A stretch of 24,987 nucleotides of DNA, taken from the NCBI GenBank assembly GCA_018382125.1, contig JAGZQO010000030.1:1-24987 (forward strand). Direction: 5' to 3'. Position 1 is the first letter of the stretch. Each line of letters starts with the position of its first letter. The notes under the pieces are model-generated. The model had not been told where the DNA came from. It made no database searches and was given only the letters and a program-made list of their open reading frames with translations. A program made the translations under genes and the position numbers. Source of the stretch: Collinsella sp. GTDB taxonomy: Bacteria > Actinomycetota > Coriobacteriia > Coriobacteriales > Coriobacteriaceae. This document shows, in pieces, positions 15,486-22,337 of this stretch.

Positions 15486-15536
15486 CCGACCCATTTTAGC
15501 CAACACGCCCGCATCTATGACTTTCCTATCGCATTC

Positions 15537-16364
15537 CTACATCCCCTCGGGCTGGATCCCCCTCACCTTCACCGCCTGGGGGACGGCCTCCACCGAGTAG
15601 GTGTCAAGCTCCCTGCCGCGGTAGCTCGGGCCCCGCATCACGAACACCGACGCCTTGTCGAACAGCCTGTCGAGGGCGCAGAGGAGCGTGTCGTCGCCCG
15701 TGAAGAACTCATCCCACCCGCTCGGGGCGATGTTGCTCGTGAGGACCATCGCGTTCGGCCCCTCCTTCTCGTAGCGCCTGTCGACGACATCGAAGAACAG
15801 GTCGGTGCACGGCCTGTCGTAGACGCATCTCCCCACCTCGTCAACGATGAGGCACGACGGCTTGACGAACGAGGAGACGACCCGCGAGGTGTTTCCCCGC
15901 TGGACGGCCTTCTGGAACCTGTCCCTGAGCTCGGTCGCCTTTATGTAGTAGGTCTTGAGCCCCCGCATGCAGCACTCGCGCCCGTAGGCCTGCGCGAGGT
16001 GCGTCTTCCCTATGCCGCCGGGCCCGACGAAGGCGACGTTGCGGTGCGCGTAGAGGTCGGCCAGCGACGGGAGCTTGCCCAGCGCGGCCGCGTCCCGGCC
16101 CTGGATCCTGGAGAAGTCGAAGCCCTCGAAGGTCTTGGGCTCGCGCCTGGGCAGCCTGCTCAGCCTCAGCAGCGTCTCGATGGAGGCGAGCCTCCTCTTC
16201 TCCGCAAGGTAGGAGAAGGTGGCTGCCACGGCGGCCATCTCCCCGTCGCCGAGGTCGAGGTCCGAGGCGAGGGTCGCGAGCTCCTCCGCCCCGACGGCGA
16301 TCCCGAGCCTCGACGCGGCGTCGCTCGCGAGCTCGTAGGGGCTCGCCCCCGCGCCCGCCATCAT
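15537..16364 (-). CDS. istB: IS21-family helper ATPase IstB
   Basis: A 275-residue AAA+ ATPase that assists the IstA transposase in target capture and strand transfer. Walker A is GPGGIGKT (114-121), Walker B is LIVDEVG (172-178), and DFSRIQGRDAAALGKL before the ATPase core is typical of IstB. A sensor-like SNIAPSGWDEFF stretch follows. The start ATG (16364-16362) overlaps the istA stop as ATGA, so it is made by coupled translation. The open frame extends further upstream to 16808, but that part overlaps istA and lacks a ribosome binding site. The length agrees with the family (about 250-280). Confidence 0.95.
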   Translation of the reverse strand: MMAGAGASPYELASDAASRLGIAVGAEELATLASDLDLGDGEMAAVAATFSYLAEKRRLASIETLLRLSRLPRREPKTFEGFDFSRIQGRDAAALGKLPSLADLYAHRNVAFVGPGGIGKTHLAQAYGRECCMRGLKTYYIKATELRDRFQKAVQRGNTSRVVSSFVKPSCLIVDEVGRCVYDRPCTDLFFDVVDRRYEKEGPNAMVLTSNIAPSGWDEFFTGDDTLLCALDRLFDKASVFVMRGPSYRGRELDTYSVEAVPQAVKVRGIQPEGM

Positions 16365-17668
16365 TCGGCCCTCCCGAAGTCGAACCTCTCGAAACCGGGT
16401 TTCGTCCTGGGCGGGGCGATTTGCTCGACCACGGTCCCCACCGGCTGGGTCGGCAGCTCCTCGGGCTGCGCCGGCGATGTCTCCCACTGCCCCTCGCACC
16501 AGCTGTCGGCGCCGGTGCCGACGGCGTGGGCGACGAGCTCGCGGGAGAGGTCGTCGCTGTATATGTGCACCACGCGCCCCTCCCGGTTCACCCTGCACTC
16601 GCGGCGGACGTACCAGTAGGGCACGCCGTAGCGGTGCCCCTCGAAGCTCACGAAGCCGTCGAAGGAGATCTTCCGGCGCGGGCACAGGTACCGCTCGACC
16701 TCGGCCGTGACCTCGAGCGGCCTGGTGTTCGCCGAGCACGCCGCCTCGTGCTCGCGCATCGGGACGCATGCCGCCGCGCGCCGCCAGCGGCCTCCCTGCT
16801 CGGCGCACCAGAGGGCGGCCTCCCGGTTGAGGGCGTCAAGGTCGGTAAAGGACCTTCCCGCGAGGAAGTTCCCCTTCACGAAGCGGACGAGCCTCTCCAC
16901 CTTGCCCTTCGTATAGGGGTGGCGCGGCCTGCACAACCTGGTGCGGAAGCCGACGACGCCCATGAACTCGGCGTAGTCGGCCTGCCAGACGGGCCGGCCG
17001 TCGGCATCGCGGCGGACGACCACGCTCTTCATGTTGTCGGTGAGCACGGTCGCGGGCACGCCCGGCGCCGAGAACGCGTGCAGCATCCCGATGAGGAGGT
17101 TCTCCTGGCGCGCGTTCGGGAAGAACTCGACGTGGGCGCCCCCGCAATGGTGGCAGACCATGGCGAAGCAGGCGATCCGCGCCCGCTCCCCGCCAGGGCG
17201 CTCGACCGCGACGAAGCCCCAGTCCATCTGGTAGGCCTCTCCGGGCGCCGTCCTGAAGCGCTGGCCGCGGCAGCCCTGCGGGGCCGCCTGCCGCCTCTTC
17301 GCGGGCACGAGGTCCCGGTGCGCGGCGATATAGGTCTTCAACGTGGTGAGGCCGCCGGCGTAGCCCTGGCCGAGCAGCCGCTCGAATATCACCTGCGAGT
17401 TGGTGACGCCCTTCCGCAGGAGGTCGTCCACCAGGCCGGTGTGGCCGGCGAGCACGCCCGGCGCGCCCCTCCTCCCGCTGTTCCCGTGGGGCAGGGCCCT
17501 GAACCCGTGTGCCCTGACCGTCCTCGCGCGGGAGCGGGTGAGCCCCGTCCTCCTGCAGAACTCCGCGAGGTTGCATGCCTGCGGGTCGAACCCGTCGCCC
17601 TCCTCCGCGGCCATCTCCCGGAGCGCCGCGTCTATAATCTCCTGTAGGTCATCGTGTCTCTCGTTCAC
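16361..17668 (-). CDS. istA: IS21-family transposase IstA
   Basis: A 435-residue DDE transposase. The N-terminal part has helix-turn-helix segments (LAEFCRRTGLTRSRARTVRAHG at about 34-55, and a second at about 85-115) for binding the terminal repeats. The catalytic rve domain has D149 (YQMDWG), D211 (LTDNMKS) and E258 (YTKGKVERLVRFVKGNF), a D-D-46-E spacing typical of IS21. The C-terminal region contains a small beta domain (YLCPRRKISFDGFVSFEG). The start is a GTG at 17668 with AGGAGG nine bases upstream. It directs cut-and-join of the element with IstB. No frameshift or stop interrupts it, so it is probably active. Confidence 0.95.
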   Translation of the reverse strand: MNERHDDLQEIIDAALREMAAEEGDGFDPQACNLAEFCRRTGLTRSRARTVRAHGFRALPHGNSGRRGAPGVLAGHTGLVDDLLRKGVTNSQVIFERLLGQGYAGGLTTLKTYIAAHRDLVPAKRRQAAPQGCRGQRFRTAPGEAYQMDWGFVAVERPGGERARIACFAMVCHHCGGAHVEFFPNARQENLLIGMLHAFSAPGVPATVLTDNMKSVVVRRDADGRPVWQADYAEFMGVVGFRTRLCRPRHPYTKGKVERLVRFVKGNFLAGRSFTDLDALNREAALWCAEQGGRWRRAAACVPMREHEAACSANTRPLEVTAEVERYLCPRRKISFDGFVSFEGHRYGVPYWYVRRECRVNREGRVVHIYSDDLSRELVAHAVGTGADSWCEGQWETSPAQPEELPTQPVGTVVEQIAPPRTKPGFERFDFGRAE

Positions 17669-17749
17669 CTCAATGGTCCTCCTAACGCCGGCGTGTTGGC
17701 ACCACCAGCGTAGTGGCGGCGGGGAGGCACGGTGGCCATTATTCGGTGA

Positions 17750-17805
17750 CCGGGATTGGTCAAAATAGTTTGACTATTAGCGGCTAAAATCGCCCGGCGC
17801 TAACA
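17750..17805. repeat. IS21 right terminal inverted repeat (56 bp)
   Basis: The partner of 15430-15485. The internal block CCGGGATTGGTCAA (17750-17763) lies at exactly the same distance from the tip (42 bp) as its counterpart on the left, which supports both called ends. Confidence 0.9.
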
Positions 17806-17811
17806 CCCAAG
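17806..17811. repeat. Target-site duplication CCCAAG, right copy
   Basis: The second copy of the six bases at 15424-15429, abutting the right tip of the IS. In the intact gene a single copy encodes part of the Ala-Trp-Ala junction at residues 217-219. Confidence 0.93.
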
Positions 17812-18460
17812 CGCTGGCGACGAGCTCGTTGTGGGCGGCTAGGTACTCGACGGCCTCCTTGTTCTCGCCCTCCTCAAAGACCAGACCGGCACCCATAAAC
17901 GGCAGGTGCAGAATCATATTGATTTCGTTGAAGGTGAGCCAGTACTTCACCAGGCCCTTGTAGCGGGTAAAGATCGTGGTCGCAAGGTTCTTGTAGAAGT
18001 CGATGAGTTTGCGGTTGCGCCAGCCGCCGTACTCCTTGATGAGGTGAATCGGGCAGTCGAAGTGCGTGATGGTCACGAGCGGCTCGATACCGTGCGCTCG
18101 GCACTCGCGGAATACGTCCTCGTAGAAGGCCAAGCCGGCCTCGTTGGGCTCGGTCTCGTCGCCGTTGGGGAAGATGCGGGTCCAGGCCAGGCTCATGCGG
18201 AAGGTCTTAAAGCCCATCTCGGCAAAGAGGGCGATGTCCTCCTTGTAATGGTGATAGAAATCGATGCCGGTCTGCGCAGGATAGTAATAGCCGTCCTCGA
18301 AGTCGAGCATCTTGCGCTGGCCGGAGACCACCGCGTAGCGCTCGGGGCCGTGCGGAGCCACGTCCACGTTGGCCAGGCCGCGGCCGTCCACGTCGTAGGC
18401 GCCCTCGCACTGGTTGGCAGCCGTCGCGCCGCCCCACAGGAAGTCATTACGGAAAGCCAT
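17806..18460 (-). pseudogene. bglA: 6-phospho-beta-glucosidase, N-terminal part (gene split by IS21-family element)
   Basis: The first 218 codons of a GH1 enzyme that hydrolyses phosphorylated beta-glucosides (for example cellobiose-6-P or salicin-6-P) after PTS uptake, in the cytoplasm. It opens MAFRNDFLWGGATAANQCEGA, the standard GH1 start, with FRMSLAWTRIFPNG (87-100), THFDCP (132-137) and the acid/base Glu179 in YWLTFNEIN. Translation runs into the IS right end, adds nine residues (VLAPGDFSR) and stops at 17777. The nucleophile is on the other side of the element, so this fragment is inactive. AAAGGA precedes the ATG; a good promoter lies at 18496-18524. No PTS permease or antiterminator gene is adjacent. 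Precise substrate preference cannot be read from the sequence. Confidence 0.92.
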
Positions 18461-18495
18461 GCATCAATCCTTTCGCACGCTGTTGTCATAGGCTC

Positions 18496-18524
18496 AGTAT
18501 CCCTACAAACAACGCGTCGCTCAA
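18496..18524 (-). promoter_or_regulatory. Promoter of the 6-phospho-beta-glucosidase gene
   Basis: On the minus strand TTGAGC (18519-18524), a 17-bp spacer and GATACT (18496-18501) give a plausible sigma-A promoter, with the start codon at 18460 about 30 bp downstream. Confidence 0.5.
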
Positions 18525-18606
18525 CGGCAACGACGCAGGTCGATACTTCTTTTCGCGTGCAGGCGCCCGGCAGCCGCCCCGCCTGACACTTTCTGATACC
18601 CGCCTG

Positions 18607-18650
18607 CCCAAACCACCACAAAGGGAACAGGCACCTTTGTGGTGGTTGGG
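18607..18650. repeat. Inverted repeat with CAAAGG...CCTTTG core (dispersed family)
   Basis: AACCACCACAAAGG (18611-18624) and CCTTTGTGGTGGTT (18634-18647) are a perfect 14-bp inverted repeat with a 9-nt loop. CCC/GGG extends it past one bulged A. The left arm with flank (18606-18624) is 17/19 identical to 1126-1144 in the mgtA leader, which shows a dispersed repeat family in this chromosome. Confidence 0.7.
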
Positions 18651-18796
18651 CCCGGTTTGTCTCGATCTGTAACAGTTAGGCCGCCAAAACCGGGCCCGGT
18701 GTTACAGATCGAGATCTTTCGGGCAGCCCCTGCAGTTTGTCTAAATCTGTAACAGGTAGAGACGATTTAGCCCGCTAGATGTTACAGATCGAGACA
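18648..18796. repeat. Two tandem, interlocking inverted repeats built on ATCTGTAACA/TGTTACAGAT
   Basis: Copy 1: TCTCGATCTGTAACA (18660-18674) pairs perfectly with TGTTACAGATCGAGA (18700-18714). GGGCCCGGTTT (18648-18658) pairs with AAACCGGGCCC (18687-18697), whose 3' arm lies inside the first pair's loop, so the two helices interlock. Copy 2: 18738-18754 and 18780-18796 match at 15 of 17 positions, and CTAAATC (18741-18747) can instead pair with GATTTAG (18764-18770). The array lies between the DUF4867 gene and the bgl promoter. It could be a terminator, a pair of regulator sites or a pseudoknotted RNA. No ORF is present. Confidence 0.65.
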
Positions 18797-18803
18797 GAAG
18801 ATT

Positions 18804-19448
18804 CTAGTCGCAGGCGATGTCGAGGTTTTTGCCGATGAGGCCTACGTAGCCGCCCTCGGCAGCCTTGGGGCTGTCAGCATGGCAGAGAACCCACTTGTCG
18901 GCCTTCCAGTAGCAGTAGCTGTCGCCGGCCGTGGGCATGTCGGCCGCAGCCTCGGGGCGCGGACCGTTGGTGCCGGCGGGCAGCGCCACCATCACCTGGA
19001 AGCCACCGTCGTCGACCATGCACGGCGTGTAGTGAAGCGTGGTGTTGAAGACTTCGACGACCGTACCCGCCGGCACGCGAAACGCCTTGACGCACGCGGT
19101 GTCGAGCTTGCCGTCCTCGATCTCCCAGCGATGCGCCACGAGCAGGATAAAGTCGCGAGCGCCCAAGTTGAATTCGCTCGCGCGGTGATACTCCAGGCAG
19201 TTGAGTCGTGTATTGTGGCCGTTGCACCAGCCGAGCTGGAAGGGACGGCCACCAAACATGAGAAAGCCAAGCTTGTCGGCATCCTTGACGTCCTCGAGCT
19301 CCGGCGCACTCGCAACGTACTTGCTGCCCTCGGGAATGGGCGTGGCAGAGAGCGCCTCGAGCACGGGCGACGTAAGCTCGGACGGAACGTTATCCCAAAC
19401 GTTGCCATAGGACTTAAACTCGGGATCGTTGACAGAGTAGATATGCAT
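18804..19448 (-). CDS. DUF4867 family protein
   Basis: A 214-residue cytoplasmic protein of the DUF4867 family, which has a cupin-like composition and no experimentally assigned role that I know of. Recognisable family stretches are MHIYSVNDPEFKSYG at the start, FGGRPFQLGWCNGHNTRLNCLEYHRASE (about 81-108) and VPAGTVVEVFNTTLHYTPC (about 140-158), rich in His/Glu/Cys that could bind a metal. The family often lies near sugar-metabolism genes, which fits the neighbouring 6-phospho-beta-glucosidase, but a sugar-isomerase or epimerase role is only a guess. The start ATG at 19448 has AGGAG at six bases. The frame is open further upstream but without support. The gap 19449-19532 contains TTCTAGAA and A/T-rich sequence that may hold its promoter. 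Confidence 0.8.
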   Translation of the reverse strand: MHIYSVNDPEFKSYGNVWDNVPSELTSPVLEALSATPIPEGSKYVASAPELEDVKDADKLGFLMFGGRPFQLGWCNGHNTRLNCLEYHRASEFNLGARDFILLVAHRWEIEDGKLDTACVKAFRVPAGTVVEVFNTTLHYTPCMVDDGGFQVMVALPAGTNGPRPEAAADMPTAGDSYCYWKADKWVLCHADSPKAAEGGYVGLIGKNLDIACD

Positions 19449-19532
19449 GTTCGCTCCTGTTCGTTTATGTGACAGTATGAACATTCTAGAACAAACATAA
19501 GCGATTTTAAACACTCGTCCCGACCACTCAGC

Positions 19533-19563
19533 AAAAAGGCGCCCCCGCACAAGCGAAGGCGCC
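19533..19563 (-). terminator. Intrinsic terminator of luxS
   Basis: On the minus strand GGCGCC (19558-19563) and GGCGCC (19538-19543) pair around an inner CGC/GCG stem, followed directly by TTTTTG. It lies 30 bp beyond the luxS stop. Confidence 0.75.
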
Positions 19564-19592
19564 CAATGCGCGCGTTTTGGGCGATAAAGCCC

Positions 19593-20081
19593 TTACGCCT
19601 GCTGATAGTGCAGGTGCTTCTCGTCGATATCGGCCAGGTCGCGGTCGAGGTAGCGGCGCGCAAGCCAGTTGGCCATGGGGAGGTTCTGGTCCAGGTAGTT
19701 ACCGCACTCCTCGGGAGCGGCACCGGGGACATCGCCCTCAAAGCCGGCGACAAACTCGAACAGCTCACGCACGAGCGGCAGGATCTCCTCGCTCGTCACC
19801 TCGCCAAACACAACCAGGTAAAAGCCCGTGCGGCAGCCCATGGGGCCAAAGTAGACAATGCGGCCCGACCACTCGGCATGATTGCGAAGGAACGTCGCGC
19901 CCAGGTGCTCGATGGTGTGGCACTCGGCCGTGTTCATGACCGGCTCCTTGTTGGGCGTGGTCAGGCGCAGGTCAAAGGTGGTGACGGCGGCCCCGGTCGC
20001 CGGATCGCGGTCGATGCGGCTCACATACACGCCGGGCTCAAGCAACAGATGGTCAACGGAAAAGCTCGCAATGCGCTCCAT
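19593..20081 (-). CDS. luxS: S-ribosylhomocysteine lyase
   Basis: LuxS cleaves S-ribosylhomocysteine to homocysteine and DPD, the precursor of autoinducer-2, as part of the activated methyl cycle in the cytoplasm. The 162-residue product has the metal-binding HTIEH motif (H55, H59, with E58 as the general base), the catalytic Cys83 in FGPMGCRTGFY, and the third metal ligand C126 in EECGNYLDQN. All active-site residues are present and the length is normal. The ATG at 20081 follows GAGAGGATC, a good ribosome binding site. A promoter (20145-20174) and a terminator (19533-19563) suggest it can be transcribed alone, although iunH and rbsK lie upstream on the same strand. The assignment is secure. 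Confidence 0.96.
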   Translation of the reverse strand: MERIASFSVDHLLLEPGVYVSRIDRDPATGAAVTTFDLRLTTPNKEPVMNTAECHTIEHLGATFLRNHAEWSGRIVYFGPMGCRTGFYLVVFGEVTSEEILPLVRELFEFVAGFEGDVPGAAPEECGNYLDQNLPMANWLARRYLDRDLADIDEKHLHYQQA

Positions 20082-20103
20082 GGCAGATCCTCTCGGTAGT
20101 CAA

Positions 20104-20175
20104 TTTGGGACGGGCTCTTTTAGCTGGTTCGAATGGTCGCACCAATCATAACAGTCAAAAAAGCCCCGTCCCAAA
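20104..20175 (-). promoter_or_regulatory. Long hairpin and luxS promoter between iunH and luxS
   Basis: TTTGGGACGGG (20104-20114) and CCCGTCCCAAA (20165-20175) are an exact inverted repeat, extended by GCTCTTTT/AAAAAAGC with a one-base offset. In iunH transcripts this could act as a terminator or processing hairpin. On the minus strand TTGGGA (20169-20174), an 18-bp spacer and TATGAT (20145-20150) form a likely luxS promoter, whose -35 box lies within one arm of the repeat. Confidence 0.5.
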
Positions 20176-20183
20176 AAGACAAC

Positions 20184-21158
20184 TTAGCCAAGGACACGGG
20201 CCATACGCGTCTTGAACTCGGACAGGAAGCGCGGAGCATCCACGGTCAGTGCCACAAGCGTGCTCTTGTCCGGATCGGACAGGCGGCGCTCATCGCAGAT
20301 GGTGCGACCGCGGTACTCGCCCAGCAGATCAACACGCAGGTTGCAGCCGAGCGCACCTACGAGCGTGGGGTCGATCGCCACGGCAACGGCCAGCGGATCG
20401 TGCAGCGCACAACCACCCAGGTAGGGTGCGTTCATCTCGTACGAGCCAATGTAGTGCTCGACCATGCTCGCAAATGCGCAGCCAGCCATAGTGCCCGAGC
20501 CCGTCCAGCCGGCAACGTCGCGGCGTGTGAGCACCACGCGATGCGTCACGTCCAGACCCACCATGGTGAGCTTACGGCCCGAGCGCAGCACTGCGTCGGC
20601 TGCCTCGGGGTCGCTCGCCATGTTGGCCTCGGCGCCCGCGCTCACGTTGCCGGGCACGGTAAGGGCGCCGCCCATCACGACCACGCGGCCGATGGACATC
20701 ATCGCCGCCGCATCGCGCTCCAGGGCAAGCGCCAGATTGGTGAGCGGGCCGGTCGCCACGTAGACCAGATCGGGACCATAGGTGCGCGCGGCATCGATCA
20801 GATAATCGACCGCAGCGTTGCCGTCGGCCGAGGTCGCCCCCACCGGCTCGTAGGGCGACGCGGGCACGCTCGCGCCGCCAATGCCGTTCTTGCCGTGAAT
20901 GAGCGCGGTGGACGCCGGCGGCGTATAGGGCTCAGTCGCCTGCAGAGGACGGTCGGCACCCAGGTACACCGGAACCTCGGGGCGACCCAGCAGATCGAGC
21001 ACCGCCAGGCAATTGTGCGCCGATTGCTCGACGCGCACGTTGCCAAAGCACGTGGTGATGCCCACGAGCTCCACCTCGGGGCTCGCGATGGCATAGGCCA
21101 GCGCCATCGCATCGTCCACTCCCATATCCAGATCAAGGATCAGCTTCTTGATTGCCAT
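20184..21158 (-). CDS. Inosine-uridine-preferring nucleoside hydrolase
   Basis: A ribonucleoside N-ribohydrolase (IunH/Rih family) that splits nucleosides into free base and ribose. The 324-residue chain has the Ca2+-binding signature DLDMGVDD near the N-terminus (D9, D11, D15, D16), the GITTCFGNV segment (33-41), VYVATGPLTNLALAL, MGGAL with the following N, and VGLDVTHRV. In the C-terminal part the LHDPLAVAVAID motif provides the catalytic-site His/Asp. It lies 30 bp downstream of rbsK on the same strand, so ribose released here can be phosphorylated by the partner. The ATG at 21158 has GCGGAG upstream. Whether purine or pyrimidine nucleosides are preferred cannot be decided from the sequence. 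Confidence 0.93.
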   Translation of the reverse strand: MAIKKLILDLDMGVDDAMALAYAIASPEVELVGITTCFGNVRVEQSAHNCLAVLDLLGRPEVPVYLGADRPLQATEPYTPPASTALIHGKNGIGGASVPASPYEPVGATSADGNAAVDYLIDAARTYGPDLVYVATGPLTNLALALERDAAAMMSIGRVVVMGGALTVPGNVSAGAEANMASDPEAADAVLRSGRKLTMVGLDVTHRVVLTRRDVAGWTGSGTMAGCAFASMVEHYIGSYEMNAPYLGGCALHDPLAVAVAIDPTLVGALGCNLRVDLLGEYRGRTICDERRLSDPDKSTLVALTVDAPRFLSEFKTRMARVLG

Positions 21159-21188
21159 TGTTCTACTCCGCTTCTCCGTCTTTATCGT

Positions 21189-22151
21189 TTAACCAAACCA
21201 ATGTTCAACTTCGGCGCGCGTGGGAATCGATTGCTGAGCGCCCAGGCGCGACACCGTCACTGCCGAGGCGCGAGCACCCGCGGCCATGCACTCAAAGAGC
21301 GGCAAGCCCTCTAGGCGAGCCGCCGCCAACGCGCCGATAAACGTATCGCCGGCGGCCGTGGTATCGACTACCGTACTCGAAAGTGCCGGCATGCGCAGCA
21401 GCTCACCGCCATCGCCGAGCGTAACCGAGCCGGCACCGCCCAACGTGATGACCGCAGCGCCGGCGCCCTTGTCGAGCAGCGCATTGAGCGCGGCGACGCA
21501 ACTCACATCATCCGTGGGCAGAATGCCCGTCAGAACCTGGCACTCGGTCTCGTTGGGACAGACCAGGTCGACCGCAGGCCAGACCTCCGCAGGCAGCTCG
21601 CAGGCAGGCGCCGGATTAAAGACCGTATAGAACCCCAGCCCGTGAGCGCAAACAAGCGCCTCGGCCGTCGCTGCAAGGTCACATTCACCCTGGGCGATAA
21701 AGACGCTTCCGGCAGCCGGGGCAATCTCGCTGGCGTCGCCGTCGAGCTCATGGGCCACCAGACGCCTCAACGCGCAGGCAACGTCCGCGCCCGCAAGCGC
21801 ATGGTTGGCGCCCGGCGACAGCACGATGCGGTTGTCTCCCTCGCAGCGAATGATGGTCGCCGTTCCCGTCTCCACATCATCGCGATGCACTACAAAGTCA
21901 CAGTCCACGCCGGCGTCTTGGAGCCCCGCCACGAGCGACGCGCCGAACGCGTCGCGACCGACCGCGCCGATCATGTGCGTGCAAGCGCCCATACGCGCGG
22001 CAGCTACGGCCTGATTGGCGCCCTTGCCGCCGGCGTTGGTGATAAACCCGCTGCCGCCGACGGTCTCGCCCGCACGCGGTATGCGCTCGCACGCCACCGA
22101 AAGGTCCATGTTCATGCTGCCGAACACCGCAACGATGCCGCGATCTGCCAT
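21189..22151 (-). CDS. rbsK: Ribokinase
   Basis: A PfkB-family kinase that phosphorylates ribose to ribose-5-phosphate. The 320-residue protein has VFGSMNMDLS near the start, the sugar-binding GGKGANQAVAAARMG (about 42-56), a GAVGRDAFG segment, CPNETE, and the catalytic anion-hole motif DTTAAGDTFIGALA with base D269. AGGAGG precedes the ATG at 22151; an in-frame ATG 11 codons upstream lacks support. It is the first gene of the rbsK-iunH pair and links nucleoside breakdown to the pentose-phosphate pathway. No ribose transporter is adjacent. Other PfkB kinases (for example of deoxyribose or 2-dehydro-3-deoxygluconate) are less likely given the motif set. Confidence 0.92.
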   Translation of the reverse strand: MADRGIVAVFGSMNMDLSVACERIPRAGETVGGSGFITNAGGKGANQAVAAARMGACTHMIGAVGRDAFGASLVAGLQDAGVDCDFVVHRDDVETGTATIIRCEGDNRIVLSPGANHALAGADVACALRRLVAHELDGDASEIAPAAGSVFIAQGECDLAATAEALVCAHGLGFYTVFNPAPACELPAEVWPAVDLVCPNETECQVLTGILPTDDVSCVAALNALLDKGAGAAVITLGGAGSVTLGDGGELLRMPALSSTVVDTTAAGDTFIGALAAARLEGLPLFECMAAGARASAVTVSRLGAQQSIPTRAEVEHWFG

Positions 22152-22337
22152 GGAAACCTCCTCATCTGCGGGCCTTATGCCCACCGCAGCCGTCGATCGT
22201 GCACTCTCGCACCCCCTATAACTTTAGTTCACTTTGATGTGGACGCGCGCTTGAGCTTGCGCCAGCAGCAAGCATTCACAGGAGCAGGCAGCTACAATGA
22301 AGGCGTGCTGATTATTCTCGTCATTGGATGATGTTTT

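Larger units (their letters stand above)
15430..17805 (-). mobile_element. Complete IS21-family insertion sequence (2376 bp)
   Basis: Boundaries are set by the terminal inverted repeats (TGTTAGCGCCGG at the left end and its complement at the right), the TG...CA termini, and the 6-bp target duplication. It encodes IstA (DDE transposase) and IstB (AAA+ ATPase), overlapping by four bases, which is the standard IS21 plan. Both genes look intact, so the element may still be mobile. It interrupts a 6-phospho-beta-glucosidase gene in the same orientation as that gene. Third codon positions in the element are strikingly G/C, more than in its neighbours, and it uses AGG and CTC-type codons freely, in line with horizontal arrival. 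Removing it plus one target copy restores the host frame exactly. Confidence 0.96.

Noticed and set aside
16364..16808. Longer istB reading frame starting near 16808
   Set aside because: It overlaps istA extensively. The ATGA overlap at 16364 and family length fit the shorter protein.
18600..18800. CRISPR-like array
   Set aside because: The repeats are inverted pairs of two units with no regular direct repeat-spacer pattern and no cas genes nearby.
20133..21314. 393-codon open frame antisense to iunH and rbsK
   Set aside because: Shadow composition, rich in His/Arg/Ala. The opposite strand encodes recognised enzymes with complete motifs.
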